A stretch of DNA of 61,648 nucleotides, taken from Rikenellaceae bacterium (GTDB taxonomy: Bacteria > Bacteroidota > Bacteroidia > Bacteroidales > UBA932). The stretch is taken from NCBI GenBank assembly GCA_900769905.1, contig CAAGIL010000036.1:1-61648 (forward strand), given 5' to 3'. Of the stretch, positions 1 to 6,445 are shown piece after piece; the stretch's first letter is position 1; each line of letters begins with the position of its first letter. The position numbers and the translations under genes are program-made. The notes under the pieces were generated by a model that was given only the letters and a program-made list of their open reading frames with translations, had not been told where the DNA came from and ran no database searches.

Positions 1-60
1 GAGAGCCTGGCGGACTCCGAAAGAGGCGCGGGCGGATTCGGAAGTACAGGAGTCAAGTGA
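1..60 (+). CDS. dut: dUTP diphosphatase (dUTPase), 3' end only
   Basis: The first 60 bases read in frame 1 as 19 residues and a TGA stop. The peptide ends in RGAGGFGSTGV, which is the glycine-rich fifth motif at the C-terminus of trimeric dUTPases; this arm closes over the active site that converts dUTP to dUMP and pyrophosphate. The rest of the gene lies before the window. murF begins directly after the stop, so the two are probably co-transcribed. The call rests on one motif, but it is a very characteristic one. Confidence 0.75.
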   Translation, partial: ESLADSERGAGGFGSTGVK

Positions 61-1407
61 TTGAAAATGAATATGGAAGAACTATACGCGCGCTACTGTG
101 ACTGCGGGTGCAGAGTCACTACCGACAGTCGCGCGATTCAGGGCGGGGAGATTTTTTTCGCCCTCAGGGGAGAGAATTTCGACGGCAACGACTACGTGCT
201 CCAGGCCCTGGAGAAAGGGGCGGCCCTGGCCGTGGCTGACAGGCAGGAACTGCCTGACGATGAGAGGATAATAAAGGTGGAGGATGCCTACCGGGCCCTG
301 CGCGCTCTGGCAATAAAGCACCGCTGCAGCGTGGCGGGAGGCGCCCTTCCGGTCATAGGCCTCACCGGCACCAACGGCAAGACCACGACCAAGAACCTGA
401 TTTCCCTGGTGCTCGCGCGCAAGTACAGGGTGTGCGCGACCGAGGGCAACCTGAACAACGACATAGGCGTGCCGCTGTCCCTGCTCAAGATACGTCCCGA
501 TACGCAGATTGCAGTCATTGAGATGGGGGCGAACCACCCCGACGACATCGCGAAGCTGGTGCAGGTATCGCAGCCGGACTACGGCCTCATCACCAACGTG
601 GGCAAGGCTCACCTTCTGGGCTTCGGCTCCTTTGAGGGTGTGGTGGATGCGAAAACCGAGCTATACAAGTGGCTGGGTGCCAGGCGCGGATCGCTCATTT
701 TCCTCAATGAGGACGATGCCGTGCTTAAGGCCCGTGCCGCGCAGCAGCCCTGCCACTGTTTCGGCTACGGCCTGAATTACCAGGGTGCGCGGGTGCTGCC
801 TTCGAGTCCTGAGGAGCCTTTCCTGCGCCTCGAACTGGACGGGAAAATCATACGCACCTCGCTCGTGGGTGCATACAACGCCACCAATGTGCTCGCAGCG
901 ATTGCGGTGGGCGACTATTTCGGGGTTCCGCGCGAGGATGCGATTGCCGCCGTGGAGAGCTTCTGCCCGGACAACAAACGCTCGGAGATGCGTCGCACGC
1001 AGAGCAATACCCTGGTCGTGGACGCGTACAACGCCAATCCTTCCTCAATGGAGGCGGCGCTGGACAATTTCGAACTTATGGAAGCGGAGCGCAAACTGGT
1101 GCTGCTCGGGGAGATGCGCGAGCTGGGGGAGGAGTCCCTGCGCGAACACGTGAAGCTCGTGCGCCGTCTCGCTGAACTGCCGCTGAAGGCTATGCTGGTG
1201 GGGGAGGAGTTCCGCAAGGCTCTGGACGAGTGCGGCTGCGCCTATACTCTTGCCTCTGACGGTGCGTCCGGGGATGCCGCTTTCGTATGGGCTCCGGATT
1301 CCTCCGTGCTCGCGGAGTACCTCGCCCGGAATGCGGTAAGGGGCAGCCTCGTGCTCGTTAAGGGATCGCGCGGCACGCTTATGGAGCGCACCCTGCCTCA
1401 ACTGTAG
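61..1407 (+). CDS. murF: UDP-N-acetylmuramoyl-tripeptide--D-alanyl-D-alanine ligase
   Basis: Cytoplasmic Mur ligase that adds D-Ala-D-Ala to the UDP-MurNAc-tripeptide, the last soluble step of peptidoglycan precursor synthesis. The 448 residues match the family length. The N-terminal substrate domain contains TTDSRAIQGGEIFFAL, the central ATPase has the P-loop GTNGKTT (about 103-109), and the C-terminal part has the family signature VVDAYNANPSSM, followed by LLGEMRELG. The frame opens with TTG at 61, right after the dut stop, and has ATG codons at 67 and 73. An AGGAG at 48-52 sits at a usual distance from the TTG, so TTG is possible, but either ATG is equally reasonable. It converges on the alarmone synthetase gene with only 12 nt between the stops. 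Confidence 0.96.
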   Translation: MKMNMEELYARYCDCGCRVTTDSRAIQGGEIFFALRGENFDGNDYVLQALEKGAALAVADRQELPDDERIIKVEDAYRALRALAIKHRCSVAGGALPVIGLTGTNGKTTTKNLISLVLARKYRVCATEGNLNNDIGVPLSLLKIRPDTQIAVIEMGANHPDDIAKLVQVSQPDYGLITNVGKAHLLGFGSFEGVVDAKTELYKWLGARRGSLIFLNEDDAVLKARAAQQPCHCFGYGLNYQGARVLPSSPEEPFLRLELDGKIIRTSLVGAYNATNVLAAIAVGDYFGVPREDAIAAVESFCPDNKRSEMRRTQSNTLVVDAYNANPSSMEAALDNFELMEAERKLVLLGEMRELGEESLREHVKLVRRLAELPLKAMLVGEEFRKALDECGCAYTLASDGASGDAAFVWAPDSSVLAEYLARNAVRGSLVLVKGSRGTLMERTLPQL

Positions 1408-1419
1408 AAGCCTGCAGGC

Positions 1420-2097
1420 TCAGCAGCTTCTGTGGATTCTCTCCATACGCTCGTCCAGCTCTGCGCAGAGTTCGGCGCAGGACTTCAGTTCCCGGCACAG
1501 ATCTTCCGTGATTTTGCCGTTGTTCTTTTTGTAGCGTATCTGGTGCTCCTGGCTTGCCCAGGTGTCCATCGCCAGGGTGCGCAACTGCACCTCCACCTTC
1601 ATCATCTTCTTGCAGTCGTGCAGGAAAATCGGAGTTGATATGATGAGATGCAGGCTGCGGTAGCCGTTGGGCTTGGGATTGGAGATGTAGTCCTTCTTCT
1701 GCACGAGGAAGACATCATCCTGCTTCAGGAGAGCATCTGCAAGCATATAGATATCAGATAGATAGGAGCAGACGACACGCACTCCCGCTATGTCGTTGAG
1801 GTTCTCCTCTATGCCTTCCACCGTGAGCGGAAAGCCGTTCTTCTTCATCTTGTCGAGTATGCTTTTCGGCGACTTGAGCCTGGTCTTCACCGAGGCGATG
1901 GGATTGCAGTCGTTGCCGAGGGAGAACTGTTCGTTGAGGACGCGGAACTTGGTCTCGACCTCCATTATGGCGCAGTTGTAGTAAGCCATCAGCTCCCTGA
2001 AAGGCAAGGCATAGGAAGCCAGCCACTTCTCCATTTCTTCGACGGAGATGCTGTTGGCGAGTGCCTGTTCCAGGCTGATGAGTGTATCGTTCTTCAT
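1420..2097 (-). CDS. Small alarmone synthetase, RelQ/SAS1 type GTP pyrophosphokinase
   Basis: Single-domain (p)ppGpp synthetase that transfers pyrophosphate from ATP to GDP or GTP; it has no HD hydrolase, TGS or ACT domain. At 225 residues it is close to the length of Gram-positive RelQ. Synthetase motifs are intact: RLKSPKSI (73-80), DIAGVRV with the metal Asp at about 102, PNGYRSLH (143-150) and VEVQLRT (168-174) followed by W180 and EH (184-185). The open frame runs 40 codons further upstream, but that stretch crosses the tRNA terminator and a long dyad, so the start at 2097 (MKNDTL) is preferred; an ATG at 2109 lies inside the dyad. No clear -7 box was found between the tRNA terminator and this gene. 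It most likely gives a stress-responsive alarmone source separate from the long RelA/SpoT enzyme. Confidence 0.93.
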   Translation of the reverse strand: MKNDTLISLEQALANSISVEEMEKWLASYALPFRELMAYYNCAIMEVETKFRVLNEQFSLGNDCNPIASVKTRLKSPKSILDKMKKNGFPLTVEGIEENLNDIAGVRVVCSYLSDIYMLADALLKQDDVFLVQKKDYISNPKPNGYRSLHLIISTPIFLHDCKKMMKVEVQLRTLAMDTWASQEHQIRYKKNNGKITEDLCRELKSCAELCAELDERMERIHRSC

Positions 2098-2101
2098 TCT
2101 T

Positions 2102-2164
2102 GGTGTCATATCGATTATGTGTTTTTGTTTGCAACACATACAATCAATATCTGTGCCTGACACC
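2102..2164 (-). promoter_or_regulatory. Long dyad / predicted leader hairpin before the alarmone synthetase start
   Basis: Three nested inverted-repeat blocks lie just upstream of the start codon. 2102-2108 pairs with 2158-2164 (7 bp), 2109-2115 with 2143-2149 (7 bp, one pair being a G-U wobble only in minus-strand RNA), and 2116-2123 with 2133-2140 (8 bp), around a 9-nt loop. One arm carries a 2-nt and an 8-nt bulge. In RNA read leftward this is a 22-bp stem ending 4 nt before the ATG at 2097. No U-tract follows, so it is not an intrinsic terminator. It could control translation, stabilise the mRNA or be a protein-binding site. Confidence 0.55.
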
Positions 2165-2188
2165 GAGGGCAGAAAAATGGCAGAATAC

Positions 2189-2224
2189 AAAAAAAGAAGA
2201 GGATATGCGGGGCACATCCTCTTC
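2189..2224 (-). terminator. Intrinsic terminator of the tRNA-Thr gene
   Basis: On the minus strand a 9-bp perfect stem (2216-2224 with 2196-2204) extends by two more pairs past one mismatch, closes a 5-nt loop and is followed by seven Us (2195-2189). It starts 3 nt after the 3' end of the tRNA and therefore terminates the tRNA transcript ahead of the alarmone synthetase gene. Confidence 0.85.
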
Positions 2225-2227
2225 CGG

Positions 2228-2300
2228 AGCCACTCACCAGGCTCGAACTGGCGACCTGCGCGTTACGAATGCGCTGCTCTACCGACTGAGCTAAAGTGGC
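2228..2300 (-). tRNA. tRNA-Thr(CGU)
   Basis: Read on the minus strand the 73 nt fold as a standard cloverleaf: acceptor GCCACTT with GAGTGGC, D-arm GCTC/GAGC, anticodon loop TTCGTAA with anticodon CGT (codon ACG, threonine), a 5-nt variable loop and T-arm GCCAG-TTCGAGC-CTGGT. The base after the acceptor is T and CCA is not encoded. The bottom anticodon pair (31-39) is an A-C mismatch. It has its own promoter (2312-2342) and terminator (2189-2224). Confidence 0.95.
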
Positions 2301-2304
2301 TTTT

Positions 2305-2342
2305 GAGTCCGCAAAGATAAGAAAACTTTGGGACTCCACAAA
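2305..2342 (-). promoter_or_regulatory. tRNA-Thr promoter with overlapping dyad
   Basis: On the minus strand TTTG (2339-2342) lies 19 nt before TATCTTTG (2312-2319), a perfect match to the Bacteroidetes primary promoter. Initiation near 2306 would give a tRNA precursor with a very short 5' leader. An imperfect inverted repeat, GAGTCCgCAAAG (2305-2316) and CTTTGGGACTC (2326-2336), covers the -7 box and part of the spacer. There is no U-tract, so it does not look like a terminator of nhaA. Confidence 0.8.
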
Positions 2343-2364
2343 TTTCTATTTGTTTTTCTTCTTC

Positions 2365-3717
2365 CTATTTACTTTTCTTCGCGGAGAAGAGGGTAATCAG
2401 CAGGCTGCCGAGTATTCCGGAGCAGAGGGAGCCGAGCAGGACGGCAATCTTTCCGGCATCCCGCAGGTGCATCATCACGTCCGGAGCGGCATCCGCGAAG
2501 GAAAGGGTGTCCACGAAGATGGACATGGTGAAGCCTATGCCTCCCAGGCAGGCCACTGCGAAGAAGAGGGGCCAGTTGGACTTCTCGGGCATAGCGCCTA
2601 TCCTGCACTTGATGGCAATCCAGCTGAAAAGCGTGATTCCAAGCGGCTTGCCGAGCAGGAGTCCGAGGAAGATGCCCATGGACACGCTGCCCAGTTCAGG
2701 GCTGAAGCTGAAGACATTGAAGTAGCTCGGGTCAGTGATTTCCACGCCAGCGTTCGCAAGGGCGAAGATAGGCATAATGAGGAAGTTGACCCAAGGGGAG
2801 AGGGCGTGCTCCACCCTGTAGCTCATATCCATACTGCCGTGGGCTATGGTCTCCAGCCTCCTGAGGCAGTGTTTCTGAGGTCCGTTCGGGAAGCCTTCGT
2901 CGTCAATGCCGTCATACTTCTCCAGGCGGGCGATGTAGCGGTCGCGCTTGTGTATGTACTGGGCCTTGTTGTAGCGGGGCTTGGAAGGGATGAGGAAGGC
3001 CATTACCACGCCGGACATTGTGGCGTGGATGCCGCTGTAGTAGAAGAGCACCCATACGGCAAAGGCGCACACAAGGTAGGGGAACATGCGCTTCTCTCCG
3101 AGTTTCTCCAGCACGAAGGTGAGGGCAATGACCATAGCCGCGATGCCCAGGAGCAGGAAGTTGATGCTTCCGCCGTAGAAGATGGCGACTACCAGGATGG
3201 CGATGAGGTCATCGGCAATCGCGAGGGCGGTCAGGAAGACCTTGAGCGAAATCGGCACCCTGTCGCCGAGCATTGAGAGTATGCACACAGCGAAGGCGAT
3301 GTCGGTGGCTGTAGGGATGCCCCAGCCGCTGGCAGCTACGGTGCCGTGGTTCACGACGGTGTAGATGAGGGCCGGCATTATCACTCCGCCGAAGGCGGCA
3401 ATAATAGGGAGGAGGGCCTTCTTCATTGAGGATAGTTCTCCGTGGGCGACCTCGCGCTTGATCTCAAGTCCCACGGTGAAGAAGAAAATCACCATCAGGA
3501 TGTCGTTGATCAGCTTTTCCACATTCATGTCGCGGGGGAACATCACGTTTACCGCTCCGTTCTCGCTGAAGAGATGGACGCGTATGTTGGTCTCCAGAAT
3601 GCTGTGATAGAACTCCTTGGTGAAAGGAAGGTTGGCGAGGAGCATCGCCAGTACTACGCAGGCAAGCAGAAGGACGCCCTGGAACCAGGGCTTCTTTGAG
3701 AGCCTGTTGCTTTTCAT
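2365..3717 (-). CDS. nhaA: Na+/H+ antiporter NhaA
   Basis: Inner-membrane antiporter exporting Na+ (or Li+) in exchange for protons. The 450-residue protein is mostly hydrophobic helices and carries NhaA hallmarks: HGELSSMKKALLPI near the N-terminus, GIPTATDIAFAV, and the paired aspartates of ALAIADDLIAI that bind the ion. The frame extends 17 codons upstream to an ATG at 3768, but MKSNRLSKKPW at 3717 matches the usual start, and the extension would place an inverted repeat inside the coding region. It is the last gene of a leftward cluster with dnaN, an exonuclease and an FAH-like protein. Confidence 0.95.
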   Translation of the reverse strand: MKSNRLSKKPWFQGVLLLACVVLAMLLANLPFTKEFYHSILETNIRVHLFSENGAVNVMFPRDMNVEKLINDILMVIFFFTVGLEIKREVAHGELSSMKKALLPIIAAFGGVIMPALIYTVVNHGTVAASGWGIPTATDIAFAVCILSMLGDRVPISLKVFLTALAIADDLIAILVVAIFYGGSINFLLLGIAAMVIALTFVLEKLGEKRMFPYLVCAFAVWVLFYYSGIHATMSGVVMAFLIPSKPRYNKAQYIHKRDRYIARLEKYDGIDDEGFPNGPQKHCLRRLETIAHGSMDMSYRVEHALSPWVNFLIMPIFALANAGVEITDPSYFNVFSFSPELGSVSMGIFLGLLLGKPLGITLFSWIAIKCRIGAMPEKSNWPLFFAVACLGGIGFTMSIFVDTLSFADAAPDVMMHLRDAGKIAVLLGSLCSGILGSLLITLFSAKKSK

Positions 3718-3728
3718 GTTAAATTGGA

Positions 3729-3751
3729 GTATACCCTTGTTCCAGGTATAC
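3729..3751 (-). promoter_or_regulatory. Inverted repeat upstream of nhaA
   Basis: Perfect 7-bp inverted repeat GTATACC (3729-3735) and GGTATAC (3745-3751) with a 9-nt spacer, in the 52-nt gap between the FAH-like gene and nhaA and 11 nt before the nhaA ATG. No U-tract and no TAnnTTTG box are nearby. It could be an operator or a small leader hairpin; one short dyad is weak evidence. Confidence 0.4.
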
Positions 3752-3769
3752 ACGGGAATAATTTTCATA

Positions 3770-4357
3770 TTAAAAAATCAGTTTGAAGTCAATCGTTTTC
3801 CTTTTGTTGAAGCAGCCTTCGATATGGACGCTGCCATCGTCCCTTGAGCAGAGAGTGCGCGGAGGGGAGAGCTCTATTGCGAGCAGGTCACCCGTGCGCA
3901 GGTAGCAGTAGCGCGAAGCCAGGGCTAGGGCATCGGGGAAGCAGGGCACAGGTCCGGCACAGCCGAATTCCAGGGGCTTCCCGTCAAGCGTAAGGCTCAG
4001 CAGGGAGGCAGGGGAGCCGCAGGACTCCAGGGTGGAGTCGTAGTCCTCGCGCGCGAGTTCGGGACTGGGAAGGAAGGAGCTGTGGTCGAGGCAGCACGCG
4101 CAGGCGAAACCCTCCGCGCTGCCGTCCATCAGGTCTTCGGGATACAGCTGCACCCCGGCGCCGACAAGGTCGTAGTACCTCGCCCCGAAACGGGCTCCTA
4201 TGCTCCTGCCGGGCTTTGAGATGTGCGCGAAAATCACCGGAGTCCAGGCCAGTGAGCCGATGAACTCCGGGACGTAAAGGTCTTCATTGTCCCTCTCCCA
4301 GGTGGTGTCCGGACGGACGAAAACCCGGGAAGATGAATTGACGACTACTATATTCAT
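3770..4357 (-). CDS. Fumarylacetoacetate hydrolase-like protein, apparently lacking metal ligands
   Basis: 195 residues. The layout follows short bacterial FAH-fold hydrolases (oxaloacetate decarboxylase / acylpyruvase type): VRPDTTWERDN corresponds to their FxKPD...N segment, ARFGARYYDLVGAGV to the conserved RFA.RYYD..G.G.D stretch, and SLTLDGKPLEFG with RTGDLLAIE to the C-terminal core. The HxExE metal motif of active members is replaced here by LAWTPVIF, and the GTP motif after GDLL is lost. I infer a catalytically dead or altered member. It overlaps the exonuclease stop by 4 nt (ATGA), so the two are translationally coupled. Family assignment is from recalled alignments and is moderate; the function is unknown. 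Confidence 0.55.
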   Translation of the reverse strand: MNIVVVNSSSRVFVRPDTTWERDNEDLYVPEFIGSLAWTPVIFAHISKPGRSIGARFGARYYDLVGAGVQLYPEDLMDGSAEGFACACCLDHSSFLPSPELAREDYDSTLESCGSPASLLSLTLDGKPLEFGCAGPVPCFPDALALASRYCYLRTGDLLAIELSPPRTLCSRDDGSVHIEGCFNKRKTIDFKLIF

Positions 4358-5184
4358 CGCATGTTGAACTTGTCTGCCAGTTTCTCGAGTTTGAATTTCT
4401 CTTCCAGAGATGCGAACGTGGCCTTGGTCTCAAGGCTGAAGCTGCCCTGCTGTATCCAGCGGAAGTAGCTCGGCTCGGTGTTGAACACCTCGCGCGCCGT
4501 CTTTCCCTTGTGCTTGCCGAAGTTGACCGTAGGCTCGCCCTTGTCATCGTAAATCAGGTAACCTGCAAAGTCCACGTACCTCTTGGGCACGTAGGATGCA
4601 AGCGCCTTGACATCGTTCTTCAGGTTGTCGTAACGGTCGAGCTGGGCTTTCAGCACCTCGTAGGTGGCAACGGTATCGGCTTCAGCCGTGTGCGCGTTGT
4701 CGAAATCCTCGCCTCCGCAGTAGAAGCGGTAGGCTGCCTTGAGGTTGCGCGGCTCCATCGCGTGGTAGATGCTCTGCACGTCCACCATAAGCGGTTCGTG
4801 GAGGTTGACCTTCAGGTCGAGCCCGGCAAGTTTGGCCCTCTCAAACTCCTCGGCAAGCATAGGCAGGTCGAACTTGGCGGAGTTGAAGCCGGCAAGGTCG
4901 CTGTCCGTGAGCCAGTCGGCGATTTCCGTGGCACATTCGTAGAAGGTAGGGCAGTTCACCAGCATATCGTCGGTGACTCCGTTTACCTTGGATGCTTCAG
5001 GATTGATGGGCCTCTGGCACCTGTTTTCGTAGTCCCAGGGCTTGATTTTCCAGGTCTTGATCCTTGACTCTCCGTCAGGGAAGACCTTCACGAAACTCAA
5101 CTCTATGATTGAGTCTGAGGGTATGCTGAGTCCCGTGCTCTCAATATCGAAGAAGAGCAGCGGGCGCTGGAGATTCAACTGCAT
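4354..5184 (-). CDS. DEDDh-family 3'-5' exonuclease, DnaQ/ExoX-like
   Basis: 276 residues. The exonuclease fold has all five DEDDh residues: D13 and E15 in FFDIESTGL, D106 in NSAKFDLPML, and H165 with D170 in HTAEADT. The C-terminal part (about 205-265: NFGKHKGKTAREV, YFRWIQQGSF) resembles the small domain found after ExoX-type exonucleases and in some recombination-associated proteins. It probably trims 3' ends in repair or replication. The gene sits 11 nt downstream of dnaN, consistent with work at the replication fork, although I see no clear C-terminal clamp-binding motif. Confidence 0.9.
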   Translation of the reverse strand: MQLNLQRPLLFFDIESTGLSIPSDSIIELSFVKVFPDGESRIKTWKIKPWDYENRCQRPINPEASKVNGVTDDMLVNCPTFYECATEIADWLTDSDLAGFNSAKFDLPMLAEEFERAKLAGLDLKVNLHEPLMVDVQSIYHAMEPRNLKAAYRFYCGGEDFDNAHTAEADTVATYEVLKAQLDRYDNLKNDVKALASYVPKRYVDFAGYLIYDDKGEPTVNFGKHKGKTAREVFNTEPSYFRWIQQGSFSLETKATFASLEEKFKLEKLADKFNMR

Positions 5185-5195
5185 CGCACTCCTCC

Positions 5196-6326
5196 TTATG
5201 AAACCATTATTGGCATCAGAATGCCGCAGAGCTTGCTGCTGTTCTCCTCTTCCTCCGAAGGCACTATGAGGGCTGCCCTGCGGGCGTCAGCGAACTTCAT
5301 CACCAGGGTGGTGCAGCTCATATTGTTCAGGATGTCGATGAGGAAGGAGGACTTGAAACCTATGCTGAGGGTCTCTCCGCTGTAGTCGCAGATGAGCTTC
5401 TCGTAAGCGGCGAGGGCGAAACCGAGGTCCTGTGCGGTAATCTCGAGCTGGCCTTCGCTGAGGTCGAACTTGATATGGTTGGAGGCCTTGTTGGCGCAGA
5501 CGGCCACGCGGCGTACGGTGTCAAGGAGCTGGGCGCGGTCGATGCGCAGGACGCTGGAGTTGTTCTGCGGGATGACGCGGCGGTACTCCGGGAACTTGCC
5601 CACGATGAGGCGGCATACCATCACCGTGTTGCCGCTGCGGAAGACTACGTTGCTTCCGTCATAGCTGAGTTCCACGTCGGAGTCGGACTTCTCGACAAGG
5701 GAGCGGAGCACAGCTGCGTTCTTCTTGTGGAGGATGAAGGATGACTTCTCGCTGACCCTGGCTTCCGTGGTGGTGTAGCAGATGAGCTTGTGGGAGTCGG
5801 ATGCCACGAGGGTGGTGGAATTTACGTCCATATCGAAGAAAATACCGTTCATCGCAGGCCTCATCTCGTCGTCGGCGGTGGCGTAGATGGTGTTGGAAAT
5901 GCCTTCCGCGAGTGTGGCGGCCGGGAAACTTGCATTGAGCGCATCGTCCCCGGTGCTCTTGATTTCAGGATAGTCGGCTGCGGCGAAGTAAGGCAGGGAG
6001 GAGTTGCCGTTGCTCCATATGCATTCGAAGGAACCTTCCTGGGCGTTGCCTGCGGTCTTGATGGTGACAGGCTGGTCCGGCAGGGCCTTGAGGAGGTCGA
6101 TAATCTGCCTTGCAGGCACGGCTATGCTGCCTTCGGAGGCGGCTTCGGTGACCTCTACGACCGTGCGAAGGGTGAGCTCCTGGTCAGAGGCCGTGATTTC
6201 CAGCTTTCCGTCCTTGAGGACAAAGAGAAAGTTCTCCAGAATAGGCAGGGCGGTCTTGGCTGGGATGGCCTTTGAAACGTCGAGTATTCCCTTGAGGAGA
6301 CTCGCACTAGAGATAATGAATTCCAT
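5196..6326 (-). CDS. dnaN: DNA polymerase III subunit beta, sliding clamp
   Basis: 376-residue ring-forming processivity clamp with three repeated domains. It opens with MEFIISSASLLKGILDVSKAIPAKTALPILENF, and shows the family segments SHKLICY and VRRVAVCANKASNHIKF before ending in CGILMPIMVS, the C-terminal end typical of beta clamps in this phylum. Length fits. It is first in the leftward unit dnaN-exonuclease-FAH-like-nhaA and has a TAAATTTG box 31 nt upstream of its ATG. Confidence 0.96.
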   Translation of the reverse strand: MEFIISSASLLKGILDVSKAIPAKTALPILENFLFVLKDGKLEITASDQELTLRTVVEVTEAASEGSIAVPARQIIDLLKALPDQPVTIKTAGNAQEGSFECIWSNGNSSLPYFAAADYPEIKSTGDDALNASFPAATLAEGISNTIYATADDEMRPAMNGIFFDMDVNSTTLVASDSHKLICYTTTEARVSEKSSFILHKKNAAVLRSLVEKSDSDVELSYDGSNVVFRSGNTVMVCRLIVGKFPEYRRVIPQNNSSVLRIDRAQLLDTVRRVAVCANKASNHIKFDLSEGQLEITAQDLGFALAAYEKLICDYSGETLSIGFKSSFLIDILNNMSCTTLVMKFADARRAALIVPSEEEENSSKLCGILMPIMVS

Positions 6327-6357
6327 ATATGTGACTTTTTTACTTTTTTCTATTTTA

Positions 6358-6365
6358 CAAATTTA
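6358..6365 (-). promoter_or_regulatory. -7 promoter element for dnaN
   Basis: TAAATTTG on the minus strand, a perfect TAnnTTTG match, 31 nt before the dnaN ATG. No TTTG or TTG at the expected -33 distance. The rest of the 119-nt divergent region towards degQ is AT-rich; I found no matching box for degQ, whose leader is strongly A-rich. Confidence 0.6.
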
Positions 6366-6445
6366 GCAAATTAATCCGAATCTTGGCATATTAATTGATT
6401 TTTATTGGGCATAACAAAAACAAAACAGAACAAAAACATTTTAAA

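Noticed and set aside
2098..2217. 40-codon N-terminal extension of the alarmone synthetase
   Set aside because: It would translate through the tRNA terminator and the long dyad, and RelQ-type proteins do not need it.
2338..2353. ACAAAT-TTCT-ATTTGT hairpin near tRNA-Thr as a terminator
   Set aside because: Only six AT-rich pairs; it overlaps the tRNA -33 box and no rightward gene ends there.
2296..3276. 326-codon frame on the plus strand over nhaA
   Set aside because: Reverse reading of membrane-protein codons; starts inside the tRNA gene.
6381..6415. TTGGCA upstream of the HtrA gene as a sigma-54 or classical -35 site
   Set aside because: The partner element at the required distance is missing and the primary sigma of this phylum uses a different consensus.
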